Source: Cytophagales bacterium
GTDB taxonomy: Bacteria > Bacteroidota > Bacteroidia > Cytophagales > UBA9547
DNA: 11,769 bases
NCBI GenBank assembly: GCA_013298205.1
Contig: JAAFJZ010000036.1
Span: 1-11,769 of the forward strand
Direction: 5' to 3'
A program made the position numbers and the translations under genes. Positions within the stretch are counted from its first letter, which is position 1; each line of letters starts with the position of its first letter. Shown in pieces: positions 1 through 8,800 of this stretch. Under the pieces are notes generated by a model. The model saw nothing but the letters and a program-made list of their open reading frames with translations, did no database searches and had not been told where the DNA came from.

Positions 1-39
1 ATTTAAAAAACCTACTCTTTGACATCAAAACTTAATGAT

Positions 40-606
40 ATGCATGATATAGAACCATTTTACGGCTGGGAAGGATATTATAAATCAGAAAATGACCCTA
101 AATCGCCATTTTACAAAACCTATAATAATCCCCATGTTTATACACATCATGTTTATGATCATTATATTCACCCAGATTGGTGTTTTATAGAATCAGAAAC
201 TTTGTACATTAAGATTTTAAGCGTAGATTATAAGAAAAAATATGCCATTTTGGAGTTTATAGGCGAATGGAACGATGCCTTGCACAACGATATTATGTTT
301 TTGAAAAGAAAAGTAATTGACATTTTGGTTTCTAATGGGATAAAACACTTTGTTTTGATTGGCGAGCAAGTATTTAATTTCCATGGCTCAGACGATTCTT
401 ATTATGAGGAATGGTTTGAAGATATAGAAAATGGTTGGATAGCAGCCGTAAATTTTAGGGAATTTATTTACAAGGAATGGCATAAATTTATGATAGACGC
501 TTACATCAATTGTGAAGGCGCATTGGAAATTGAAAGCTGGCGAACTTCTACGCCAGATCAACTTTTTACTTATATCAACTCTCTCATCACGAGGCGATTA
601 AACTAA
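40..606 (+). CDS. Conserved hypothetical protein, 188 aa, upstream of pbpC
   Basis: I cannot assign a function. The protein is soluble-looking, with no signal peptide or membrane helix, and is rich in aromatic and acidic residues. It opens with MHDIEPFYGW and contains EFIGEWNDALHNDIMFLKR, then a hydrophobic strand (HFVLIGEQVFNFH) and an acidic patch (SYYEEWFEDIE). From memory, similar proteins with the DIEPFY start and the EWNDALHNDIMFLKR block occur in Bacteroidota as uncharacterised proteins. I place the start at ATG 40 because that gives the DIEPFY N-terminus. A TTG at 19 would add seven residues, and a stop in frame at positions 4-6 shows the gene is not truncated by the window. The TAA ends 10 bases before the TTG of pbpC, so the two genes are probably co-transcribed, but the link to cell-wall synthesis is only positional. 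Confidence 0.8.
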   Translation: MHDIEPFYGWEGYYKSENDPKSPFYKTYNNPHVYTHHVYDHYIHPDWCFIESETLYIKILSVDYKKKYAILEFIGEWNDALHNDIMFLKRKVIDILVSNGIKHFVLIGEQVFNFHGSDDSYYEEWFEDIENGWIAAVNFREFIYKEWHKFMIDAYINCEGALEIESWRTSTPDQLFTYINSLITRRLN

Positions 607-616
607 TCTACTGGTT

Positions 617-2977
617 TTGAGAAAAAAGTATTTTTTGTATTTTCTTACATTTATTTTTTTGAGTTTAGTCATTTTTTTGCTCATTCCTTACCAAATTCCC
701 AAAAATTCGAGTTATTCTCTAGTTGTTTATACCCAAAACGGGAATTTATTAGGCGCAAAAGTAGCCAATGATGGTCAATGGAGATTGCCTCATTCCTACA
801 CCAAAGCCACAAAATACCATAAATGTCTCATCGCTTTTGAGGATAAAAATTTTTATTCACATTTGGGAATAGATTTTAAAGCCATTGGTAGAGCAAGTAT
901 TCTTTTGGCTAAAAACCGAAAAATAAAAAGCGGAGCTAGTACAATTACCATGCAAATGGTAAGAATGCACTTAAAGCTTGACAGCCGAAGCATGTATGGC
1001 AAGATAAAGCAAATCTTGTATGCAATCAATGCTGAAATCTGGCTTTCAAAAAGTGAAATTTTAGCCCAATATTGCACTTATGCACCTTATGGAGGCAATG
1101 TGGTAGGCATAGATGCTGCAAGTTGGCGGTATTTTAATAAAAATATTTCTGAGCTTACCTGGGCAGAATCCGCTCTTTTGGCTGTTTTGCCCAATCGCCC
1201 TAGCCAATTGCATCCTAGAAAAGCCGATAAAAAACTAATAGCAAAGCGAAATTTATTATTAAAAACCTTATTTCATAAAAATATTATTACGGCTCAAGAA
1301 TACAAACTCTCTGTACAAGAAGAACTTACAAGATGCAACCAAAAAAACTCAAATTTATATAGCCATGTAGTAGAAAAAACGGCAAAAGATTTTCCTCAAG
1401 GGGGTAAAATTATTTTAAACATCAATGATTGGCTTCAAGAATCGTGTGTAAATATCCTTAATAGACATAAAAATCAACTTTGGGCAAATGGTATAAAAAA
1501 TGCGGGCATTTTAATTATGGATATTAAAAGCCAAAAAGTTTTGACTTATATCGGCAACCATACCCCAAGTGCAGGAATGTATTTTCAAAATTATGTGGAC
1601 ATGATAAATGCACCTAGGAGTACGGGGAGTTTATTAAAACCCTTACTTTTTGCTTTTTACTTAAATGAGGGATTATTGCTCAACCAAGCTTTGGTAGAAG
1701 ATTATCCTATATATTATGGAAATTATTCCCCAAAAAATTACGAATTGGAATATGATGGGGCAATTTCTTTCAAAAAAGCACTTGCCAAATCGCTCAATGT
1801 GCCTTTCGTAAAACTTTTGCATTTGTATGGAATAGAGCGTTTTCATCAAAATTTACAAAAAATGGGCATGAATACCTTAAATTTTCCTGCTTCACATTAT
1901 GGTCTTTCCTTGATTTTGGGCGGTGCAGAAGGAAGTCTGTGGGAAATGCTTTCCATTTATGCCAATATGGCAAAAAATACCTATTACAATTCCTTGGAAA
2001 ATGAAGTTTTTGCTCAAAAACCCAATCTTTACTTTAATATCAAGCCTAATTTAATTTCTAAAAACCAACTAGAATCCATAATATTGAGTCGAGAAAGCAC
2101 CTACCAAACCCTTGAAGCTATGGCTTTACTTACAAGAGGAGAAGAAGAAATGGGCTGGCAATTTTTTAAACAATCTAGCAAAATTTCATGGAAAACGGGC
2201 ACTTCTTTCGGCAACAAAGATGCTTGGGCTATGGGGATAACGCCTTGTCATGCCGTTGGGATTTGGATTGGCAATTCTGATGGGGAAGGCAAATCTGAGC
2301 TTACGGGCTTAAATACAGCTTCACCTATACTGTTTGAAGTTTTTAAATTATTAAAATGCGAAACATCTGGAAATGAATTTGTTATTACGGACTCTGCTTG
2401 GGTTTGTGCCAAAAGTGGTTATCAAAAAAATGAAAATTGCGAAAAAGTCCTCAAAAAAGCCGTATGCAAAAAAGGTTTAGATAGCCCTTTGTGCCCGTAT
2501 TGCAGGAAAATATTTTTTGACCCTAGTGGAAAATTTAGGGCTACAAAAAACTGCTTTCCCAATGAAGCTTTGTTGGATAAGTCTGTATTTGTACTTCCTC
2601 CCACAATGTCTTATTACTTTGAAAAAAAGAATTTAATGTCAAGTCACGAACCCAGTTTGCACTCAAAATGCAGGAGCAATTTTGCTTCTGAAACTGATTT
2701 TGAACTTGTTTATCCAATACATAAAGCTAAAATATTTATTCCCAAAGCCCTTGATGGCATTAAAAGTAAGGTTGTTTTTCAAGCTAGTTCTAGGGATAAA
2801 AACGCTATTTTGTATTGGTATATTGACCAAAAATTCATTGCTCAAACTTCTATTCATCATCAAATAGAAATTTCTCCCGGCTATGGCGAGCATATCCTTT
2901 CGATAAACAATTCCCAAGGCAAAGAAAAAATCATTACTTTTGAAATCTTAGAACGAAACAAAAAAGAGAAGTTCTAA
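617..2977 (+). CDS. pbpC: Penicillin-binding protein 1C (bifunctional transglycosylase/transpeptidase)
   Basis: This is an inner-membrane class A PBP that polymerises lipid II and cross-links peptides in the periplasm. An N-terminal signal anchor spans about residues 5-25. The GT51 domain (about 55-230) has EDKNFYSHLG with catalytic Glu75, and GASTITMQ at 106-113. The transpeptidase domain (about 290-560) has SLLK with Ser338 and Lys341, SLN at 392-394 and KTGT at 526-529. The last 90 or so residues fit the PBP1C-specific C-terminal beta domain. All catalytic motifs are intact, and 786 aa is normal for PBP1C. The start is TTG 617: an in-frame stop lies at 599-601, and the only other candidate upstream is CTG 611. 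No in-frame ATG occurs before the GT motifs. Residues 581-646 hold seven cysteines. In many bacteria pbpC pairs with an alpha-2-macroglobulin gene; here its immediate upstream neighbour is the 188-aa protein instead. Confidence 0.96.
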   Translation: MRKKYFLYFLTFIFLSLVIFLLIPYQIPKNSSYSLVVYTQNGNLLGAKVANDGQWRLPHSYTKATKYHKCLIAFEDKNFYSHLGIDFKAIGRASILLAKNRKIKSGASTITMQMVRMHLKLDSRSMYGKIKQILYAINAEIWLSKSEILAQYCTYAPYGGNVVGIDAASWRYFNKNISELTWAESALLAVLPNRPSQLHPRKADKKLIAKRNLLLKTLFHKNIITAQEYKLSVQEELTRCNQKNSNLYSHVVEKTAKDFPQGGKIILNINDWLQESCVNILNRHKNQLWANGIKNAGILIMDIKSQKVLTYIGNHTPSAGMYFQNYVDMINAPRSTGSLLKPLLFAFYLNEGLLLNQALVEDYPIYYGNYSPKNYELEYDGAISFKKALAKSLNVPFVKLLHLYGIERFHQNLQKMGMNTLNFPASHYGLSLILGGAEGSLWEMLSIYANMAKNTYYNSLENEVFAQKPNLYFNIKPNLISKNQLESIILSRESTYQTLEAMALLTRGEEEMGWQFFKQSSKISWKTGTSFGNKDAWAMGITPCHAVGIWIGNSDGEGKSELTGLNTASPILFEVFKLLKCETSGNEFVITDSAWVCAKSGYQKNENCEKVLKKAVCKKGLDSPLCPYCRKIFFDPSGKFRATKNCFPNEALLDKSVFVLPPTMSYYFEKKNLMSSHEPSLHSKCRSNFASETDFELVYPIHKAKIFIPKALDGIKSKVVFQASSRDKNAILYWYIDQKFIAQTSIHHQIEISPGYGEHILSINNSQGKEKIITFEILERNKKEKF

Positions 2978-3116
2978 AAATTGGGGAAAGATTACGTGAG
3001 CTTTTCAGGTTATTTGTGCTTAATTTGCATGATTCTTTTCTCTCGGTTTTTTGAGAATTTAGGTTTATTGTTCTATCTGAATTTCCTTGAAGAGTACTTT
3101 TTTATAATAAAGTCTT

Positions 3117-3124
3117 TATATTTG
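3117..3124 (+). promoter_or_regulatory. Candidate Bacteroidota -7 promoter element
   Basis: TATATTTG matches the Bacteroidota -7 consensus TAnnTTTG exactly and ends 42 bases before the ATG at 3167. This would give a short leader for the two-gene module downstream. I could not find a TTTG-like -33 element at the usual 19-23 base spacing, so the call rests on one box in A+T-rich DNA. Confidence 0.3.
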
Positions 3125-3166
3125 TATTAATATTATGTATCAAAATACACCAACCAGTTGTACAAA

Positions 3167-3430
3167 ATGTTAGAAAAAGAGTTTAAATATTACCTTGACC
3201 ACCAAACCGAATTAGTTGGAAAGTATAACGGCAAATTCTTAGTTATCAAAGGAGAAGAAGTCATAGGTATTTATGATGCTGAAGACACTGCTTTTTTTGC
3301 AACAGAAAAAAATTATGAAGCAGGTACTTTTCTAATTCAATTTTGTGAGCAAGGCGATAGCTCTTATACCCAAACTTATCATTCAAGAGTGTCGTTTGCA
3401 AAATGTCAAATTCAAAGGCATTTACATTAA
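3167..3430 (+). CDS. Small protein of unknown function paired with aspartic protease
   Basis: This 87-residue protein has no recognised function. It begins MLEKEFKYYLDHQTELVGKY, a probable helix, followed by a compact beta-rich segment (GKFLVIKGEEVIGIYD) and a C-terminal part with QFCEQGDSSYTQTYHSRVSF. The KY-x-GK-F-x-VI-x-x-x-EVIG pattern recalls small DUF5678-like proteins, an assignment made from memory with modest confidence. It has no signal peptide or transmembrane segment. I chose ATG 3167 over TTG 3158, which would add only three residues. The 3' end overlaps the protease gene by 28 bases in another frame, so the two are probably translationally coupled and made in fixed ratio. It could be a partner, substrate or inhibitor of the protease; none of these is shown by sequence. 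Confidence 0.82.
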   Translation: MLEKEFKYYLDHQTELVGKYNGKFLVIKGEEVIGIYDAEDTAFFATEKNYEAGTFLIQFCEQGDSSYTQTYHSRVSFAKCQIQRHLH

Positions 3431-3894
3431 AAAGTAGCAATGGTCTGTTGCGTGTTTTAAAAACAACCTGCGGAGTTTGTCGTGCATTCGACCCATTGCA
3501 AGGAAGTCAGCACCCCGAAATCTATCAATTTATTGGATTATGGGATACTGGCGCATCTGGAACAGTTGTGTCAAAAGCTGTCGTGGATAAACTTGGTCTT
3601 AAACCAATCGGAAAGTCAAAAGTGTTTCACGCAAATGGGGAAAGCATTGTAAATGTTTACGCAATTAACCTTTTTTTACCTAATCAAGTTGGTTTTCAAT
3701 TTGTAAAAGTAACTGAAGGAATCTTTAATAATTTTGATTTACTTATTGGTATGGATATAATTACAACTGGTGATTTTTCTATAACAAATGTTGGAGAAAA
3801 AACTACTTTTTCTTTCAGAATGCCTTCTGTCAAAGAGGTCGATTTTGTAAATGAGAACAAACCAATCACTCCAAGTGATTTCTTAGAATTGTAA
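3403..3894 (+). CDS. Retropepsin-like aspartic protease
   Basis: This 163-residue protein carries the features of a single-lobe, retroviral-type aspartic protease. The active-site motif is WDTGASGTVVSK with catalytic Asp48 and DTGA at 48-51. A flap-like stretch (FHANGESIVNVYAINLFLP) and the second conserved motif LLIGMDII at 113-120 follow. Such enzymes act as homodimers, each chain giving one Asp. The segment after it (GDFSITNVGEKTTFSFRMPS) matches, from memory, a recurrent ending in bacterial members. There is no signal peptide or membrane helix, so it should act in the cytoplasm. The N-terminal 40 residues hold a C-x-x-C pair (TTCGVCRAF). ATG 3403 lies inside the preceding small gene, overlapping by 28 bases, which suggests coupled translation. 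The substrate is unknown; the small neighbour is one candidate. Confidence 0.88.
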   Translation: MSNSKAFTLKSSNGLLRVLKTTCGVCRAFDPLQGSQHPEIYQFIGLWDTGASGTVVSKAVVDKLGLKPIGKSKVFHANGESIVNVYAINLFLPNQVGFQFVKVTEGIFNNFDLLIGMDIITTGDFSITNVGEKTTFSFRMPSVKEVDFVNENKPITPSDFLEL

Positions 3895-3982
3895 TTTATA
3901 TAAATTAATCTTTTCCTTGTGGACGTAAAACAAACATCTCATGGATAAATAGTTTATCTGCTTAAACTTGATTGAAATATTC

Positions 3983-4951
3983 ATGCTTTCCCAAAATTCA
4001 CCCTTAGTTTCTATCATTTGCATTGCGCATCAGCATGAAAAATATGTTTTGGATGCGATACAGTCTGTTTTAGACCAAAGCTATCAAACCTGGGAACTGA
4101 TTTTCTTAGATAATTCTAATGATTCAATTGGATTTAATAAGGCCGAAGAATTTATCCAAAGCAAAAAAATAACGCAAAATGTTATTCTCAAAAAGATCAA
4201 CCCAAATATTGGCTATTGCGCTACTTTTAATTTGGGATTGGCTTTGGCAAAAGGGAAATATGTCATAGATTTTGCAGCAGATGATGTTTTCATTCCACAA
4301 AGACTAAGTTTACAAGTATCTTATTTTGAGTCGCTTAGTGCAGAATATGGATTTATATATGGCAATGTAGCTCATTTTATTAAGGATTTTAAAATCAATA
4401 ACTTACAATATTCAAGCCCAAAGTTAAAATTGCCAAGTGGCGATATTTTTAAAGATGTAATACAAAAATATTTTATTTCTGCTCCTTCCATGATGTTTCG
4501 CAAAACAGCACTTGAGCAAATCAATGGCTATGATGAAGCTTTATATTATGAAGATTTTGATATTTGGGTGCGACTTTCACGGGTTTTTAAAGTGGGTTTT
4601 CAAAATCAAATCGTATGTTTAAAACGAAATTCACCACAATCGTTAGGCAAAAATGTAGAAATCCCTCATCTGGTATTTGAAAAATCTACCTATATCGTTT
4701 GTGCAAAAATAGCTTCATTGCTTGTAAATGATGAAGAAAAATATGCTTTTTTGCATCGCTTAAATTATGAAATCAAGTGGTCGTACTTAAAAAACAATTC
4801 AGATTTAGTAAACAAATATTATCAATTGGCTTGTGATTTGGGAGTTAGTTTTCCTTTTAAACTTTCAATTTGGTATTTTCTAAATCAACTTAGTTTTAAA
4901 TTTGGGTTTTTAATTAGATTTTTCGTGCTTAGATTTCGATTCTTAAAATAG
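3983..4951 (+). CDS. Family 2 glycosyltransferase
   Basis: This is an inverting GT-A glycosyltransferase that would transfer a sugar from a nucleotide donor to a surface glycan or LPS precursor on the cytoplasmic face. The N-terminal strand PLVSIICIAHQHEKYV and a following LDQSYQTWELIFLDN block are typical of family 2. NIGYCATFNLGLALAKGKY and FAADDVF follow, with AADD standing at the metal-binding DxD position. YYEDFDIWVR further on holds the ED pair that usually supplies the catalytic base. The C-terminal third is basic and aromatic with hydrophobic patches, suggesting peripheral membrane contact. I prefer ATG 3983 (322 aa) to TTG 3968 (327 aa). The gene ends 5 bases before the next glycosyltransferase. 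Donor and acceptor cannot be read from the sequence. Confidence 0.9.
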   Translation: MLSQNSPLVSIICIAHQHEKYVLDAIQSVLDQSYQTWELIFLDNSNDSIGFNKAEEFIQSKKITQNVILKKINPNIGYCATFNLGLALAKGKYVIDFAADDVFIPQRLSLQVSYFESLSAEYGFIYGNVAHFIKDFKINNLQYSSPKLKLPSGDIFKDVIQKYFISAPSMMFRKTALEQINGYDEALYYEDFDIWVRLSRVFKVGFQNQIVCLKRNSPQSLGKNVEIPHLVFEKSTYIVCAKIASLLVNDEEKYAFLHRLNYEIKWSYLKNNSDLVNKYYQLACDLGVSFPFKLSIWYFLNQLSFKFGFLIRFFVLRFRFLK

Positions 4952-4956
4952 TAATT

Positions 4957-5823
4957 ATGTTAATAAGTGGTTATACATATTTAAAAAATGCAAGTTCATT
5001 AGGATATCCTTTTATTGAGTCTATTTTATCAGTCTTATCTATTTGTGAAGAATTTATTATTGCGTTAGGAGAAGGTGAGGACGACACTGAAAAATTAATA
5101 TTAAATCTTAAAAGTGATAAAATTAAAATAATTCATACAATTTGGAATAAAGATAATTTTATTGGAGGTAAAGAATTTTCAAGACAAGCAGATATTGCTC
5201 TTTCAGAATGCAAACATGAATGGGTTTTACATTTGCAATGCGATGAAATAATTCATGAAAACGATTTGCCAAAAATCATAAAACTCATAAAAAATTATAA
5301 TTCAAATTTTAAAATTGAAGGTTTTTTATTTAAGTATTTACATTTCTACGGAAATTATGATTATATCTGTAACTCTCCTCAATGGTATAGAAACGAAATC
5401 CGTTTATTTAGAAATAAAATAAATGTAAAGCCATACAGAGATTCCCAGGGATTTAGAATTGATAATAGAAAGTTAAACGTAATCAAAACCGATATTGAAG
5501 TTTTTCATTACAGTAGGGTTAGCAATCCTAATTTACTTTCTAAAAAGATGTCTGCTTTCCAATCTATGTATAATAACTCAAATAATGATGCACCTAAAAA
5601 TGTAGGTAATATTACAATTTTTGAGCAAAATGGTGAATCTTTAGACTCTTTTAATGGCACTCACCCTAGCATAATGAATAATAGAATACAAAAAATTGAT
5701 TGGATATTTAATTACGACCCCAAAAAAGTAAGAATGTCTTTCAAATATAAATTAAAATTATTTTTTGAAAAATTAACGGGTTACATGTTTTTTGAATATA
5801 AAAATTACAAAATTTTATCTTAG
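4957..5823 (+). CDS. Family 2-like glycosyltransferase, possibly LPS/surface glycan
   Basis: This is a 288-residue GT-A type glycosyltransferase of a different subgroup from its upstream neighbour. MLISGYTYLKNASSLGYPF resembles the N-terminus of glycosyltransferases annotated as LPS-biosynthesis family 2 enzymes. EEFIIALGEGEDDTEKLI forms the donor-binding loop, EFSRQADIALSE follows, and LHLQCDE (91-97) sits at the DxD position with Asp96 and Glu97. YRNEIRLFRNK and the FHYSR block near residue 183 are also conserved-looking. No membrane helix is apparent, and the C-terminus is basic and aromatic. The DNA appears even more A+T-rich than the preceding gene. The 5-base gap indicates an operon. 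The pair stands alone here, without flippase, polymerase or sugar-nucleotide genes, so it may add a decoration rather than build a whole polymer. The exact sugar is unknown. Confidence 0.85.
   Translation: MLISGYTYLKNASSLGYPFIESILSVLSICEEFIIALGEGEDDTEKLILNLKSDKIKIIHTIWNKDNFIGGKEFSRQADIALSECKHEWVLHLQCDEIIHENDLPKIIKLIKNYNSNFKIEGFLFKYLHFYGNYDYICNSPQWYRNEIRLFRNKINVKPYRDSQGFRIDNRKLNVIKTDIEVFHYSRVSNPNLLSKKMSAFQSMYNNSNNDAPKNVGNITIFEQNGESLDSFNGTHPSIMNNRIQKIDWIFNYDPKKVRMSFKYKLKLFFEKLTGYMFFEYKNYKILS
5791..5823 (+). promoter_or_regulatory. Candidate promoter for the restriction-modification gene
   Basis: TTTG at 5791-5794 is followed after 21 bases by TATCTTAG at 5816-5823. This matches the Bacteroidota pattern TTTG-N(19-23)-TAnnTTTG with one mismatch in the -7 box. 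It lies inside the last codons of the glycosyltransferase and ends 56 bases before the ATG at 5880, so the restriction gene could be transcribed on its own. The call rests on consensus only. Confidence 0.3.
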
Positions 5824-5837
5824 CAAACCCTATGAAT

Positions 5838-5853
5838 ACCCAAATAACTGAAT
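5838..5853 (+). repeat. Left copy of 16-base imperfect direct repeat flanking the R-M gene
   Basis: ACCCAAATAACTGAAT here matches ACCAAAATAACTGAAT at 9266-9281 in 15 of 16 positions, same orientation. One copy lies 26 bases before the restriction gene; the other lies in the remnant tail after it. Similarity does not continue outside these 16 bases. In A+T-rich DNA a match of this size somewhere in the window is expected by chance; only the flanking placement makes it notable. Confidence 0.4.
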
Positions 5854-5879
5854 GTCAAACAAGGAAAAATTAAATTCTA

Positions 5880-8800
5880 ATGAACTACAAAAACTTCATA
5901 CAAACATTAGGATTTACACCTAAAGAAAATACTTCTGGTATTTTTTATAAAAAATACAATGGTTACGCCATTGATATTGATATTGAAAACTCCACATATA
6001 ATTTCGGGGGTAAAATAAAATTTGGCGACTCAAATAAGACTGCTCAGAACATTGTTAAACCTGAAGATTGGGTTGTATTAGAATGTGTAGATAGATTACT
6101 TGAAAAGGGGTACAAACCTCAAAATATTAGCTTAGAAAAATCTTGGAGAACTGGACACAACACAAGTGGAAGACTCGACATTTTGGTAACTCGTGATAAT
6201 GGCACAGCTTACCTAATGATTGAATGTAAAACTTGGGGAGTAGAGTTTGAAAAAGAGTTTAAAAATTTAGAACGAAACGGTGGTCAGCTTTTTACCTACT
6301 TTCAGCAGGATAAAGATGCGGATATTTTAATGCTTTATGCTTCCCAAATCAAGGAAAATGGCATTGAGTTTAAAAACGCCATTATAAAAATTGAAGACGA
6401 TTACCGACAAACAGGAAATATTAAGGACTTTTATGAACGTTGGAACAAACTACCTAAAACCAATGGTATTTTCGACAGTTGGGTAACGCCTTATGAATTT
6501 CAAAGCAAAGCACTTACAAAAAATGATTTAAAGGTTTTAAAACAAGAGGACAGCAGCTTTATCTTTAACCGTTTCTTAGAAATATTAAGACATAATGTAG
6601 TTTCTGATAAGCCAAACGCTTTCAACAAAATATTTACACTTTTTCTTTGCAAAATTGTTGATGAAAATAGAAATGCTGACGAGCAATTGCATTTTCAATG
6701 GCTTGAAGGAGAAGATACTCATATTTCATTTCAAAAAAGACTGACAGACCTTTATAACAGAGGGATGCTTGAACTTTTGGAAAAGAAAGTTACAGATGTA
6801 AGCGATAGTGAATTTGATAAGCAATTTTTACAAGTTGATGTTCAATACAGGGATAAATTCAAGGATATTTTAACCGAAATTCGACTTAAAAAAAATAATG
6901 AATTTGCCATAAAAGAGGTGTACGATGACACTTCTTTTGAGGAAAATGCAAAATTAGTTAAAGAAGTGGTTGAGCTGCTTCAAGTTTACCAAATACGCTA
7001 CAATTACCGCCAACAGTTCTTAAGTGATTTTTTTGAATTACTCTTAACCACAGGTCTAAAACAAGAATCAGGACAGTTTTTTACACCTGTTCCTATTGCT
7101 CGATTTATAATCAAAAGTTTGCCGTTTCAAGAAATTACAGCACAGAAAATTGAGCAAGGAAATAAAAATGATTTACTACCTACTGTAATTGATTATGCAG
7201 CAGGAAGTGGGCATTTTATCACCGAGTCAATGGAAGAGGTTCAGAAATACATCGACAGTTTATACGAAAGCTCATTTAATCCTACGACTAAAAGAGCCAT
7301 CGAAAAATGGAAAGTTGACCAATTCGATTGGGCTGAAGATTATGTTTACGGTATTGAAAAAGATTATCGCTTAGTAAAAACAGCAAAAGTAAGTTGCTAT
7401 TTGCACGGTGATGGTCTAGCAAAAGTGATTCACGGTGACGGTTTGGGAGATTTTGCCACTTCAAAAGAGTTCAAAGATTTATTAAAAGAAACTGACAAAA
7501 CCTATCCGCAAGACAACAAACAATTTGATGTTATCATTTCTAATCCCCCCTATTCCGTTTCGGCTTTTAAAGGATTAATGAATAGTGAAAAATCTGTGAA
7601 AGCATTTGATTTATATAGCAGACTAACCGACCAAAGTTCTGAAATAGAATGTTTATTTATTGAAAGAACAAAGCAATTATTAAAAGATGGCGGTATTGCA
7701 GGGATTATTTTACCAGATACTATATTGAATAATACAGGTATTTACACCCAAACAAGGGAAATTCTTTTGAAATACTTTGAAATTTTGGGGATTGTAGAAT
7801 TAGGTTCTAATACCTTTATGGCAACGCAGATAAAAACAATAACCCTATTTTTAAGACGCAGAAACAATGCCGATGCCCACAATGTAGAAGAAGCCATCAA
7901 AAAATGTTTTGTAAGCCTACAAGATGTAACCATTAACGGAATTGAAAAACCGATAACCAAATATGTAGCACACGTTTGGAACCCCCTTTCATTAGAAGAT
8001 TATAAAACGCTCTTGCAGAAATCACCCAATAAAGATATTGAGCAACACGAGATTTATGCAGCATACAGCAATAAAATAAAAGCTAAAAATAAAACGGAAT
8101 TGTGTAACTCAATTCTAGCTATTGAGCAAGATAAATTGCTTTATTTTATTTTGGCTTATCCCCAAAAATTGGTCTTGGTAAAAACAGGCGAAAAGAACGA
8201 AGAAAAACAATTTTTAGGTTATGAATTTAGCACCCGCAGAGGAAGTGAAGGCATACACCCAATACAAAGGGGTAAAACCATAGACGAGTGTACCGAATTG
8301 TATGATGCCGATAGTTTTACCAACCCAGAAAAAGCAAGCTTCTACATTTATAAAGCATTTTTGGGTGAGTATGATTTAGACATTCCAAAAAGGTTACGAC
8401 AAAACCTAGGCTATCGAAATCTTTTTGATATGATTGATTTTGAGGATATTGACTCGAACAAAAAAATATTCTTATCAGAAAAACGAAAAGTGAATTTTGA
8501 AGAAATTTGGGGGACTTCCAAATTGATTTCACTACAAAAAATTTCTGTAATTCAGAAAGGTAAATCAATTACGAAAGCGAAAACAAAACAAGGTAAAATT
8601 CCTGTTATTGCAGGAGGACAAAGCCCTGCGTACTTTCATAATGAATCAAATAGAGAAGGCAATACTATAACTGTTAGTGCTTCGGGTGCTTATGCAGGAT
8701 TTGTAAACTATTTTGATACACCAATATTTGCTTCTGATTGTAATACTGTTCTTTCAAATAATGAAAAAGAATTTCCGACAAAATTAATTTTTCATATACT

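Noticed and set aside
853..1077. Open frame on the minus strand inside pbpC
   Set aside because: Lies opposite the conserved transglycosylase motifs; its translation has no recognisable features and is explained by the strongly coding plus strand.
2422..2917. Several short frames on both strands inside the 3' part of pbpC
   Set aside because: All overlap the conserved PBP1C C-terminal region; no start context or family resemblance.
3038..3057. Hairpin TTCTC/GAGAA downstream of pbpC as a terminator
   Set aside because: Only five pairs, a 10-base loop and no following T-run on the plus strand.
3893..3906. Perfect palindrome AATTTATATAAATT after the protease gene
   Set aside because: Pure A-T, 14 bases, expected by chance in this composition; too weak as a terminator stem and not repeated elsewhere.
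3895..3982. Promoter for the glycosyltransferase pair
   Set aside because: The best -7 candidate (TAGTTTAT at 3950) has two mismatches and no -33 box at proper spacing.
5852..5923. Frame MSNKEKLNSNELQK... starting before and overlapping the restriction gene
   Set aside because: Ends after about 23 codons inside the restriction gene in a different frame; the ATG at 5880 gives the family-typical N-terminus.
7742..8568. Minus-strand frames inside the restriction gene
   Set aside because: Shadow frames of the methylase-specificity region.
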